This document shows positions 24,953-33,092 of a stretch of 64,000 bases of DNA, one piece after another. The stretch covers positions 49,076-113,075 of the forward strand of contig CAVZII010000006.1 in the NCBI GenBank assembly GCA_963775275.1, written 5' to 3'. Numbering within the stretch: position 1 is the first letter of the stretch; every line of letters starts with the position of its first letter. The notes beneath the pieces are model-generated. The model did no database searches and was not told where the DNA came from. It saw only the letters and a list, made by a program, of their open reading frames with translations. The translations under genes and the position numbers were made by a program. Source of the stretch: JANWHQ01 sp963775275. GTDB taxonomy: Bacteria; Pseudomonadota; Alphaproteobacteria; Caulobacterales; Caulobacteraceae.

Positions 24953-26686
24953 TCAGATGTCGGCGTAGACGTGGCGCTCGCCCTTCTTGCCGGGATGGGT
25001 CACCGCGCCCAGGTGCGCCGGGCCCACGCCCTGGGCGTACTTCCACAGGGCGCCCGAGCCGTAGTCCGTCACGCGCGGGCTCCAGAACTGCTTGCGGCGG
25101 TCCAGCTCGATCGGGTCGACCTCCAGCTCGATGGTCCCCGCGTCCGCGTCGATCGCGATGATGTCGCCGTTCTCGATCAGGGCGATCGGGCCGCCGTCCT
25201 GGGCCTCAGGCCCCACGTGGCCGACGCACAGGCCGCGCGTCCCGCCCGAGAAGCGGCCGTCGGTGACCAGGGCGATCTTGTCGCTGCGGCCCTGGCCCGA
25301 GAGGGCGGCGGTGGTGGACAGCATCTCGCGCATGCCCGGGCCGCCCTTGGGCCCCTCGTAGCGGATCACCAGCACCTCGCCGTCCTGGTACTCGCCCTTC
25401 TCGACGGCGGCGAAGCAGGCCTCCTCCCCGTCGAAGACGCGCGCGGGGCCGCGGTGGACGCGATGCTTCAGCCCCGCCACCTTCACGATCGCCCCGTCCG
25501 GCGCGAGCGAGCCCCAAAGGCCCGTCACCCCGCCGGTCGGCGACAACGGGTTGGACGCCGGACGGATGACGACCTGATCCTCGCGCCAGGTGACGCTCTC
25601 CAGGTTCTCGCGCACCGTCCTGCCGGTGACGGTCATCACGTCGCCGTGGATCAGGCCGGCGTCGAGCAGCGTGCGCAGCAGCACCGGCACGCCGCCGGCC
25701 TCGCCCATGTCCTTGGCCACGTAACGGCCGCCGGGCTTGAGGTCGGCGAGGTAGGGCGTGCGCTTGAAGATCTCGGCCACGTCGCGCAGCGTGAACTCGA
25801 TGCCGCACTCGTGGGCCATGGCCGGCAGGTGCAGCCCGCCGTTGGTCGAGCCGCCGGTGGCCGCGACGACCACGGCGGCGTTCTCGAAGGCCTCGCGGGT
25901 GCAGATGTCGCGCGGGCGGATGTTGCGCTCGATCAGCGCCACCACCGCCTCGCCCGAGGCGCGGGCATAGGCGTCGCGGCTCTCGTAGGGCGCGGGCAGC
26001 GCGCTCGACAAAGGCAGGGCCAGGCCGATCGCCTCCGAGACGCAGGCCATGGTGTTGGCGGTGAACTGCCCCCCGCAGGCGCCATCGCCAGGGCAGGCGT
26101 GGCGCTCCAGGTCGCAGAGATCCTCCAGGCTCATCCGGCCGGCCGAGTGCATGCCGACGCCCTCGAAGACGTCCACCACCGTGACGTCCTTGCCGTGCCA
26201 GCGGCCGGGCAGGATCGAGCCGCCGTAGAGGAAGACCGAAGGCACATTGAGCCTGAGCATGGCCATCATCATGCCGGGCAGGGACTTGTCGCAGCCGGCG
26301 ATGCCCACCAGGGCGTCGTAGGAGTGGCCGCGCATGGTCAGCTCCACGGAGTCGGCGATCACGTCGCGGCTGACCAGGGACGAGCGCATGCCCTCGTGGC
26401 CCATCGCGATGCCGTCCGTGACGGTGATGGTGCAGAACTCCCGCGGCGTGGCTCCGGCCGTGCGGACCCCCTCGGAGACCGCGTGGGCCTGGCGCATCAG
26501 GGCGGTGTTGCAGGGCGCCGCCTCGTTCCAGCAGGAGGCCACGCCCACGAACGGCTGGTTGATCTCGCGCGTGCCGAGCCCCATCGCATAGTAGTAGGAT
26601 CGGTGGGGCGCGCGCGCGGGCCCCTCGGTGACATGGCGGCTGGGCAGGCGGGACTTGTCCCACGAGCCGTCGGGCTTCCTGGTCAT
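24953..26686 (-). CDS. ilvD: Dihydroxy-acid dehydratase
   Basis: A 577-residue Fe-S enzyme of branched-chain amino-acid synthesis (IlvD/Edd family), which converts dihydroxy-acids to 2-keto acids. Cluster cysteines appear in GVASCWNEAAPCN, GIAGCDKSLPGMMMAM and PGDGACGGQFTANTMACVSE. The C-terminal SGGTRGLCVGHVGPEA is also family-typical. AGGAG sits 7 nt before the ATG at 26686. An ATG six bases earlier would overlap that site. The length suits IlvD. Related sugar-acid dehydratases cannot be fully excluded. Upstream lies a stack of palindromes and an IS element that may have separated it from other genes. Confidence 0.9.
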   Translation of the reverse strand: MTRKPDGSWDKSRLPSRHVTEGPARAPHRSYYYAMGLGTREINQPFVGVASCWNEAAPCNTALMRQAHAVSEGVRTAGATPREFCTITVTDGIAMGHEGMRSSLVSRDVIADSVELTMRGHSYDALVGIAGCDKSLPGMMMAMLRLNVPSVFLYGGSILPGRWHGKDVTVVDVFEGVGMHSAGRMSLEDLCDLERHACPGDGACGGQFTANTMACVSEAIGLALPLSSALPAPYESRDAYARASGEAVVALIERNIRPRDICTREAFENAAVVVAATGGSTNGGLHLPAMAHECGIEFTLRDVAEIFKRTPYLADLKPGGRYVAKDMGEAGGVPVLLRTLLDAGLIHGDVMTVTGRTVRENLESVTWREDQVVIRPASNPLSPTGGVTGLWGSLAPDGAIVKVAGLKHRVHRGPARVFDGEEACFAAVEKGEYQDGEVLVIRYEGPKGGPGMREMLSTTAALSGQGRSDKIALVTDGRFSGGTRGLCVGHVGPEAQDGGPIALIENGDIIAIDADAGTIELEVDPIELDRRKQFWSPRVTDYGSGALWKYAQGVGPAHLGAVTHPGKKGERHVYADI

Positions 26687-26767
26687 ACGCATGCTCCTCG
26701 AAGGGGGGCAGCATCTAACGTCCGGACGGTCCGGAGCCAAGACCGGGCTGAAACGCCGGCGTCCCAG

Positions 26768-26814
26768 CTCTGACGTTCGTTGCCGCGTGGGGCTGCGCAG
26801 AACGAACGTCAGAG
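26768..26814. repeat. 14-bp perfect inverted repeat upstream of ilvD
   Basis: CTCTGACGTTCGTT (26768-26781) pairs exactly with AACGAACGTCAGAG (26801-26814) over a 19-nt loop. The core TGACGTTCG is shared with the palindrome at 27006-27083, so the two may be related elements. It lies about 80 bp upstream of the ilvD start and could also be an operator or leader hairpin for ilvD. Confidence 0.6.
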
Positions 26815-26843
26815 TCGACAAGGACTCTGGCAAGGCCAAGACT

Positions 26844-27009
26844 CTAGTGTGGTGGATCAGAAGTTCGCATGATGATGGCGGCGCCCTCGGCTGCGAACTT
26901 CTGATCCGTAAACCACACTAGAATCATACATTTGCTAGTGTCCTTATCGATTCCGAAGTTCGCATCTGCCTTGCAAATGCGCTGGCGAACTTCGGAATCG
27001 GGACACTAG
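26844..27009. repeat. CTAG-bounded double palindrome, copy C
   Basis: Hairpin 1 spans 26844-26921 and hairpin 2 spans 26935-27009. Same subfamily as copies B and E by its loop sequence. Its right-hand CTAG (27006-27009) is also the left-hand CTAG of the next palindrome, so the two elements abut exactly. Confidence 0.9.
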
Positions 27010-27083
27010 TGAGGTTTGCGAACCTGACGTTCGTCACCGAGGTCGCCCCAACTCATGGACGAACGTCAGGTTCACCTCACTAG
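27006..27083. repeat. Third CTAG-bounded palindrome, between copy C and IS630
   Basis: CTAGTGAGGT...GAACCTGACGTTCGTC pairs with GACGAACGTCAGGTTCACCTCACTAG. Arms are about 26 bp with a 4-nt bulge, and its layout mirrors hairpin 1 of the main repeat. It shares its terminal CTAG with copy C on the left and with the IS630 end on the right (27080-27083). A single copy in this window. Confidence 0.8.
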
Positions 27084-28221
27084 TGCACTCGATTCAGACG
27101 GAAGGTACAGGCAGGCGCTTGATCTTAGCGAGGATGTCCTTGGCTGGCTTGGTCCAGACGAAGGGCTTGGGATCGGCGTTGTGCTCGTCGAGGTAGCGGT
27201 TGATGGCGGCCTGCAGGTCGATGATGGACTTGAAGACGCCGCGGCGGAGGCGTCTGCGGGTCAGGGCGGAGAAGAAGCCCTCGACGGCATTGAGCCAGGA
27301 GCCGGAGGTGGGGGTGAAGTGGAAGATCCAGCGGGGATGGCGCGCAGCCAAGCGCGGACCTTGGGGTGTTTGTGGGTCCCGTAGTTGTCGAGGATGGCGT
27401 GGACGAGCTTGCCGGTGGGGAGCTGCGCTCGACGGCGTTGAGGAAGCGGATGAACTCCTGATGGGTGTGCTTCTGCATGCAGCGGCCGAGCACCGCGCCG
27501 TCGAGCACGTTGAAGGCGGCGAACAGGGTGGTGGTCCCGTGGCGCTTGTAGTCGTGGGTCATGGTCCCGCACTTGCCGGGCTTGATCGGCAGGCCCGGCT
27601 GGGTGCGGTCGAGCGCCTGGATCTGGCTCTTCTCGTCGATCGAGAGCACCACCGCGTGGGCGGGCGGATGCATGTAGAGGCCGACGATGTCCTCGACCTT
27701 CTCGGCGAAGGCGGGGTCCTTGGAGCGCTTGAAGGTGCGCCAGCGGTGAGGCTGCAGCTTGTGCGCCTCCCAGATGCGCTGGACGGTGCTGAGCGACAGG
27801 TCCACCGCCTTGGCCATCGCGCGGCCGGTCCAGTGGGTGGTCTCCCCTGGCGGCTCGGCGCAGGTCAGCGCCAACACCTTCGCCACCGTGGCCGAGGGGT
27901 AGGCGCCTTGCCGGGCTTGCGGCTCCCCTCGCGCAGGAGCCTGTCGACACCCCCCTCGGCGTAATGCCGCTGCCAGCGCCACACCGCCGGGCGGCTGACC
28001 TCCGAGCGGCGGGCCACCTCGAGCGCCGGCAACCGGTCGGCGGAGTGAAGGACGATCTTGGCGCGCTGCACGTGCTTCAGCGGCCGGCTGCGGTCGCCGA
28101 TGATCGCGGCCAAGCGCGCGCGATCTTCGGCGGAGACGATCACCGAAACGGTCTGGGCCATGCGCCCAAACTCGCACGGCTCGGCCCGTCTGTAAATCCT
28201 ATGTTTAGGTCAGTGCACTAG
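27080..28221 (-). mobile_element. IS630-family insertion sequence
   Basis: Bounded by CTAGTGCACT at 27080 and its reverse complement AGTGCACTAG ending at 28221. The terminal repeats are identical over about 10 bp and then only partly similar. TA at each end inside CTAG is what IS630/Tc1-mariner transposition produces (TA target duplication). The element is about 1.14 kb and holds one broken transposase gene. Its left end directly touches three stacked palindromes that share the CTAGTG terminus. Confidence 0.85.
27094..28161 (-). pseudogene. IS630-family transposase, three frameshifts
   Basis: Reading from 28161: a helix-turn-helix N-terminus (RLPALEVARRSEVSRPAVWR), then after a frame change AKAVDLSLSTVQRIWEAHKL and the first catalytic Asp in VVLSIDEKSQIQALDRTQPG. 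After another change the second Asp is in VHAILDNYGTHKHPKV. After a third change comes the Glu in SGSWLNAVEGFFSALTRRRL, and the end is IKRLPVPSV. Changes lie near 27897, 27420 and 27350, each equal to one missing base. The full DDE triad is present once frames are joined. One programmed frameshift is known in some IS630 elements, but three suggest error or decay. Confidence 0.85.
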
Positions 28222-28289
28222 CGCCTTCACATGGCCAAGCTCTTCCCTAGGCTTGGCCTGGACCGTGACGGACAGTGGAGGATACGCCG

Positions 28290-29399
28290 ATGAAGACAGC
28301 CGTCCGGGCGCCGCGCGCCCTTCTGGCCCTGGCCGCGGGCCTCGCCCTGGTGGGATCGGGCGTGGCGATGGCGCACGAGGAGGCGTCGAGCGCGGGCGTC
28401 GACCTCAAGCATCTGCCGCTGGGCGACGGCAAGATCTCCACCGGGCCGAAAGCCGGCTACATCTGGGCCTGCCGGATCGATCCCAACGGCGGCGGTGCGG
28501 ACCGCAACGGCCCCTGGATCAAGCCCGACGGCACCTATGACTTCACCGCCAAGACGGTGGTGGACGGCGACGTGAAGTGGCCGAGCCGCTACCACGTGGC
28601 CCTGAAGGGCGGCCGGCGGGCATTCACCACCAACGACCTGCCGAGCCACGGCACCGGCGTCTTCCCGATCTCGCCCAGCGACGACGCCTACCAGTACGAC
28701 CGCAACCCCAACTCGATCCAGACCCAGGACTTCGACTTCGACCTGCCGGCCGATCCCGTTCCGGCCGCTCAGCCGAGCTGCGCGCCCGGCGCGGTCGGGG
28801 TGCTGATCACCGGCGCGGTGCTCTTCAATGCGCTGGACGCTCCCGGCCGGGACGCGGTGGCGCACGAGGCCCAGGACCGGTGCCAGGGCCATCCCCAGGA
28901 GGGCGGCGTCTATCACTACCACTCCGTCTCGACCTGCATCGACGATAAGCGCCTGGCGGACGGGCACTCGGCCCTGGTGGGCTATGCGCTGGACGGCTTC
29001 GGCATCTTCGGCCGCTACGGCGACGGCGGAAAGCTGCTGTCCAGCAAGGACCTGGACGCCTGCCACGGCCACACCCACGCCATCCCCTGGGACGGCAAGA
29101 TGGTGGTCATGTACCACTACCACGCCACCTGGGACTTCCCGTACACGGTCGGCTGCATGCGCGGCGCCTACAGCATGGCCGACATGCTGAAGATCAGCGG
29201 CGTCGGCCAGGGCCGCGGTCCTCGCGGGGCGGGAGGCCCAGGCGGCCGGCCGGACCTCGGCGCGGCGGCCGGCAGGCTCGGGATCAGCGAGGCGGCGCTT
29301 CGCGCGGCGCTCGGGCCGCCCCCGCCAGACCTCGCCGCCGCCGCAGGCCGCCTGGGGATCAGCGAACAGGCCCTCAGGACTGCGCTCGGCCTGCCCTGA
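28290..29399 (+). CDS. Secreted YHYH-domain protein
   Basis: 369 residues with a signal peptide ending near VGSGVAMAHE. The central YHYH domain shows GGVYHYHSVSTCI, CHGHTHAIPWDGKMVVMYHY and the aligned LVGYALDGFGIFGRYGDGG. These His-rich motifs suggest metal binding. Cysteines are plentiful, fitting a periplasmic disulfide protein. The C-terminus carries two copies of an approximately 20-residue unit, LGISEAALRAALG and LGISEQALRTALG. GGAGG lies 8 nt before the ATG at 28290. Function of the family is not established. It lies right beside the IS630 element. Confidence 0.82.
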   Translation: MKTAVRAPRALLALAAGLALVGSGVAMAHEEASSAGVDLKHLPLGDGKISTGPKAGYIWACRIDPNGGGADRNGPWIKPDGTYDFTAKTVVDGDVKWPSRYHVALKGGRRAFTTNDLPSHGTGVFPISPSDDAYQYDRNPNSIQTQDFDFDLPADPVPAAQPSCAPGAVGVLITGAVLFNALDAPGRDAVAHEAQDRCQGHPQEGGVYHYHSVSTCIDDKRLADGHSALVGYALDGFGIFGRYGDGGKLLSSKDLDACHGHTHAIPWDGKMVVMYHYHATWDFPYTVGCMRGAYSMADMLKISGVGQGRGPRGAGGPGGRPDLGAAAGRLGISEAALRAALGPPPPDLAAAAGRLGISEQALRTALGLP

Positions 29400-29551
29400 C
29401 CCCACAATCCGGCGTGGGCCGGAGCGGTCTCTCCCCGTATCGCGAAGGTCTCCACGCCGCCGGTTGCGCCCCGGCGGGGCAACCTTGCTGCGCCTGGGCG
29501 GTTTATGCAGCGGCCGAGGGGGTCTTTCTTCGATGCCCAGGGAGTTCGAAC

Positions 29552-29854
29552 ATGGCCCACAACCGGCAAGGCGGTAAGTCCAGGCGAGGCTTCGCGGCAA
29601 TGGATCAGGCCAAGCAGCGCCAGATCGCGAGCAAGGGCGGACAAAGCGTGCCCAGCGAAAAGCGCAGCTTCTCGCGCGACCCGGAGCTCGCCGCAGAGGC
29701 TGGCCGCAAGGGCGGCCAGAGCGTCTCGCCCCAGTCTCGCAGCTTCGCCCAGGACAGGGCGCTCGCGGCCAAGGCCGGCCGCAAGGGCGGCGAGGCCCGC
29801 GGCGGCCGGATGCGCAAGGCGGCCGAAGAGGACGGCCCGCCCGCACGCGGGTGA
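29552..29854 (+). CDS. KGG-repeat general stress protein
   Basis: A 100-residue hydrophilic protein built of three KGG units: ASKGGQSVPSEKRSFSRDPE, AGRKGGQSVSPQSRSFAQDR and AGRKGGEARGG. This is the YciG/GsiB-type stress-protein motif, and such proteins are usually induced by starvation, desiccation or general stress. No membrane segment or cysteine. The ATG at 29552 follows GGGAG. It is convergent with the glutathione peroxidase gene, 7 bp apart, and both would suit a stress regulon. Confidence 0.85.
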   Translation: MAHNRQGGKSRRGFAAMDQAKQRQIASKGGQSVPSEKRSFSRDPELAAEAGRKGGQSVSPQSRSFAQDRALAAKAGRKGGEARGGRMRKAAEEDGPPARG

Positions 29855-29861
29855 CGGCAGG

Positions 29862-30342
29862 CTAAAGCACCGCTTCGATCGCCGACACCAGTCCAGGATC
29901 GTTCGGCTCGGTGCGCGAGCCGAAGGCGTCGGCGAGGGTCCCGTCCTTGCCGATGAGAAATCTTGTGGAAGTTCCACCTGGGCTCGCCCGCCTCGCCGAG
30001 CTCGGCTCTGGCCCAGGCGTAGAAGGGATGAGCGCCTGGCCCCTTGACCATGGCCTTGGAGGTCATCGGGAAGTCCACCGCAAAGCGGGTCTCGCAGAAA
30101 GTCCTGATCTCGGACTCGGTCCCCGGCTCCTGGGCGCCGAAGTCGTTGGACGGCACGCCGAGGACCACGAGGCCCTTGTCCCTGTACCTGGACCACAGCG
30201 CCTCGAGCCCCTCGTACTGCGGCGTCAGCCCGCACTGGGACGCCGTGTTCACCACCAGCACGGGATGCCCCTTGAAGCTGGAGAGCGGCAGCGGAGCCCC
30301 GTCGATGGACGTGAACTCGAAGTCGTAGGCGGATCCGGCCAT
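29862..30342 (-). pseudogene. Glutathione peroxidase family protein, frameshifted
   Basis: A thiol peroxidase. The first frame (from ATG 30342) gives VVNTASQCGLTPQYEGLEAL with the peroxidatic Cys, VVLGVPSNDFGAQEPGTESE with the Gln, and EPRWNFHK with the Trp-Asn of the catalytic tetrad. One extra base at about 29961 shifts the frame. Removing it gives KFLIGKDGTLADAFGSRTEP and the normal end SAIEAVL with stop at 29862. The rest of the gene is undamaged, so a one-base error is likely. Confidence 0.88.
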
Positions 30343-30383
30343 GGCGTGGCTCCCGGGAAGAAGAGGTTGGTGACGCCACACTA

Positions 30384-30511
30384 CCTTCTCCCGTGGGGAG
30401 AAGTAGGGGCCCGCGCGCGAAGCGAGCGGGAGGATGAGGGTGTAGGGACCGAAGGGTGAAACCCCTCACCTTCCCATTGCTGCGCAATGGGCCCCTTCCT
30501 CTCCCGCAGGG
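30384..30511. repeat. Intergenic repeat family R2, copy 1 (split by the IS50-like element)
   Basis: Starts with the hairpin CTTCTCCCGTGGGGAGAAG, runs through GGGAGGATGAGGGTGTAGGG and CCCCTCACCTTCCCATTGCT with the palindrome CCATTGCTGCGCAATGG, and ends CCCTTCCTCTCCC. The closing half GGGAGAGGAG is found 1.4 kb away at 31944, on the far side of the insertion sequence. Other copies: 48331-48468, 53731-53864, 55270-55411 and 57010-57073. The whole unit folds back on itself. Such intergenic repeats are abundant in Caulobacteraceae-like genomes, and their function is unknown. Confidence 0.75.
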
Positions 30512-31937
30512 CTACGGGATGCACGGAAGTGATTCCCGTCGATGAGCTGAGCTGATTCAAGCGTCTGGCCTGAGGGAGGGTCGGATGTATCGGTTTGGTG
30601 CTGGGGACGTGCGGACGTCGTCTCGTGGGGAGTGGCTGTTTGATCAGATCGTGTCGCTGGGCACGCTGGTTCTGAAGGACCTTGGAGGCGGCCGTGCTGG
30701 TGAGATGGCGGCGCACCGGTACCTTTCGTCGCCGTATGTGACCTCGCAGGGGGTGCTTGAGGCGCTGGGCGCGCGGACGGGCGAGGCGTGTGCGGGGCGC
30801 CGGGTGGTGGCGGTGCAGGATACCACCGAGGTGAGCTTCGCGGGCCAGTCGGCTGGCCGGCGGGGGCTGGGCCCCAGCGGCGACGGCAAGCGTGCGGGGT
30901 TCTTCATCCATGGGGTGGTCGCGGTGGATGCCGAGGATGAGGCGCTGCTGGGGCTGGTGGGCGCGCGCATCTGGACGCGTGGGCCCGGGCCGGTGACGGC
31001 GCGCGCGAGCCGGCCGGCCGAGGACAAGGAGAGCCGACGCTGGAGCGAGGGGGCGCAGCTGGCGGCCGAGAGGTTGGAGGCGGCCGCTCAGGTGGTGGTG
31101 GTCGCCGACCAGGAAGCCGATGTCTACAGCCACTTCGCACGCCGCCCGGCGGGGGTGGAGCTGTTGGTGCGGGCTCGGCATGACCGGGCCTTGATGGACG
31201 GCGGGACGCTGTTCGCCGAGGCGGCGGCGTGGCCGGTCCATACCCAGGCCCTGGTCGCCGTGGCGCCGCGCGGGCCGGGCGACAAGGGCCGGGTGGCGCA
31301 GGTGTCGATCCGTTCGAGCCGGATGAAGATCGCGCGCCCGTCCAATGCGGCGAAGAGCGACCCGGCCAGCCTGGAGCTGGGCCTGGTGGAGGTTCGCGAG
31401 CCGAACCCGCCGTCCGGCGTCAAGCCGCTCGTATGGCGACTGGCGACCACCCTGCCGGTGGACGGCCCCGAAGCGGCCAAGGAGGTGGTGCGCCTGTACC
31501 GCCTGCGTTGGCGCATCGAAGAGGTGTTCCGCGCCTTGAAGAGCGACGGCCTGCGCCTGGAGGACACCCAGGTGCGCGACCCCGTGCGGGTATTCCGCCT
31601 GGCGGCCCTGGCCCTGGGCGCGGCGGCGCGCATCATCCAGCTGGTCGACGCCCGCGACGGCGGCCCACGCCCGATGAGCGACGTCTTGGACCCCAGCTTC
31701 ACCGAAGCGGTCGCCGCCCTCAGCCGATCACGCGAAGGCGGCGCCGCCCGGCAGAAGAACCCCCATCCCCAAGGCTCGCTCGCCTGGATCGCCTGGGTCG
31801 TCGCCCGATACGGCGGATGGAACTGCTACGGCAAGCCACCCGGCCCAAAGACCATGGCCAAGGGCTGGGAACGCTTCGCAGCAACCCTCGCCGGCTTCGT
31901 GATCGCAAAGGCCGACGCAGTTGTGTGAATCCCGTAG
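30512..31937 (+). mobile_element. IS4-family (IS50-like) insertion sequence
   Basis: About 1.43 kb. Ends are CTACGGGATGCAC (left) and the reverse complement of CTACGGGATTCAC (right). They match at 12 of 13 bases. The flanking 9-mers are CCCGCAGGG (30503-30511) and CCCTATGGG (31938-31946), which agree at six of nine positions. Nine base pairs is the duplication size of the IS50/Tn5 group, but an exact duplication is not seen. The element interrupts an R2 repeat in its terminal hairpin. Confidence 0.8.
30585..31928 (+). CDS. IS4-family (Tn5/IS50-like) transposase
   Basis: A 447-residue intact transposase. Catalytic residues of the DDE core are visible: first Asp in VVAVQDTTEVSFAG, second in VVVVADQEADVYSHFARR, and the YREK signature YRLRWRIEEVFRALKSDGLR with the catalytic Glu. 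The N-terminal helical DNA-binding part (about 1-70) and C-terminal dimerisation region (from about 380) fit the Tn5 layout. It occupies almost the whole element and is complete, so the IS may still be active. Confidence 0.92.
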   Translation: MYRFGAGDVRTSSRGEWLFDQIVSLGTLVLKDLGGGRAGEMAAHRYLSSPYVTSQGVLEALGARTGEACAGRRVVAVQDTTEVSFAGQSAGRRGLGPSGDGKRAGFFIHGVVAVDAEDEALLGLVGARIWTRGPGPVTARASRPAEDKESRRWSEGAQLAAERLEAAAQVVVVADQEADVYSHFARRPAGVELLVRARHDRALMDGGTLFAEAAAWPVHTQALVAVAPRGPGDKGRVAQVSIRSSRMKIARPSNAAKSDPASLELGLVEVREPNPPSGVKPLVWRLATTLPVDGPEAAKEVVRLYRLRWRIEEVFRALKSDGLRLEDTQVRDPVRVFRLAALALGAAARIIQLVDARDGGPRPMSDVLDPSFTEAVAALSRSREGGAARQKNPHPQGSLAWIAWVVARYGGWNCYGKPPGPKTMAKGWERFAATLAGFVIAKADAVV

Positions 31938-31939
31938 CC

Positions 31940-33088
31940 CTATGGGAGAGGAGTGTTGCCCACCGCCGCGATCAGCCGGTCGGCCACGTAGTCCGCCTGC
32001 TCGTCCGTGAGGTAGGGGTGCATCGGCAGCGACAGCACCCGCCCGCACAGACGCTCGGCCTCGGGGAAAGCCTGGCCCGCGGCGTAGGGCGCGAAGGCCG
32101 GCATCCCGTGCAGCGGCTCGGCGTAGTAGACGGCGGTCGGAACGCCGTCGGCCTTCAGCGCCGCCTGGACCTCGTCGCGCCGGTCGATCGCCACGGTGTA
32201 GAGGCCGTAGCCGCTGAGCGCGCCCTCGGCGAAGCGCCAGGGATCGACGTGGTTGGCGAGGCGCCGGTCGTAGATCGCGGCGATCTCGAGCCGCCGCTCG
32301 AGCTCGTCCTGGAAGATCGCCAGCTTCTCGGCCACCACCGCGCACTGCAGGCTGTCGAGCCGGCCGTTGAATCCCACGCGCACGCTGGTCTTGCGGCCCA
32401 AGTCGGTGCCGTGCCAGCGGATCTGCTCGCAGGCCTCGAACAGCGCCGGATCGCGGAACAGGATGGCCCCGCCGTCGCCGTAGCCGCCGAGCGCCTTGGC
32501 TGGGAAGAAGCTCGTGGCGGTCACGGGCGCGATGTTCCCGGCCCAGCGGCCGCTCCACCGCGCGCCAAAGGACTGGGCCGCGTCGGCCATCACCGTCACG
32601 CCCTGGCGCGCGGCGACCTCGAAGATCGCCTCGTAGTCTGCCGGAACGCCGAAGAGGTCCACGGCGATGACCAGGCGCGGCGTCAGCCGGCCCTCGCGCC
32701 GCACATGTTCGATCCGGCGCTCCAGATCCTCAGGATCGATGTTGAAGTCCTGGCGCCGGACATCCACGAACACCGGCGTCGCGCCGGCCAGGATCACGGC
32801 GCTGGCGGTGGCGTTGTAGGTGAAGGCCGGGATGAAGACCGCATCGCTCGCCTTCAGGTCCATGGCCATCATCGGCATGACCAGGGCGTCGGTGCCGCTG
32901 GCGACCGCCAGGGCCTTGCGGGCGCCGGTGAAGGCGCAGAGCGCCTCTTCCAGCTCGCCGACCTCCGGGCCGTTGATGTAGGCGCCATGGTCGAGGATGG
33001 CCGAGAACCGCGCCTCGATGCGGGCGCGGATGCGCGCCTGCTGGGCCTTCAGGTCGATGAAGGCGATGGGCGACGGCGGAACGGCCAT
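31940..33088 (-). CDS. DegT/DnrJ/EryC1/StrS sugar aminotransferase
   Basis: A 382-residue PLP enzyme that aminates a nucleotide-linked keto sugar. Family motifs: FIDLKAQQARIRARIEARFS, ASGTDALVMPMMAMDLKASD, FIPAFTYNATASAVILAGAT, DAAQSFGARWSGRWAGN and SFFPAKALGGYGDGGAI with the PLP lysine. The wording resembles WbpE/WlbC-type UDP-3-keto-GlcNAcA aminotransferases. The adjoining Gfo/Idh oxidoreductase, 4 bp away on the same strand, supplies the partner step. The last codons and stop (31940) come from the R2 repeat half and the IS flank, so the C-terminus may differ from the ancestral one by a few residues. Confidence 0.9.
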   Translation of the reverse strand: MAVPPSPIAFIDLKAQQARIRARIEARFSAILDHGAYINGPEVGELEEALCAFTGARKALAVASGTDALVMPMMAMDLKASDAVFIPAFTYNATASAVILAGATPVFVDVRRQDFNIDPEDLERRIEHVRREGRLTPRLVIAVDLFGVPADYEAIFEVAARQGVTVMADAAQSFGARWSGRWAGNIAPVTATSFFPAKALGGYGDGGAILFRDPALFEACEQIRWHGTDLGRKTSVRVGFNGRLDSLQCAVVAEKLAIFQDELERRLEIAAIYDRRLANHVDPWRFAEGALSGYGLYTVAIDRRDEVQAALKADGVPTAVYYAEPLHGMPAFAPYAAGQAFPEAERLCGRVLSLPMHPYLTDEQADYVADRLIAAVGNTPLP

Positions 33089-33092
33089 CCGG

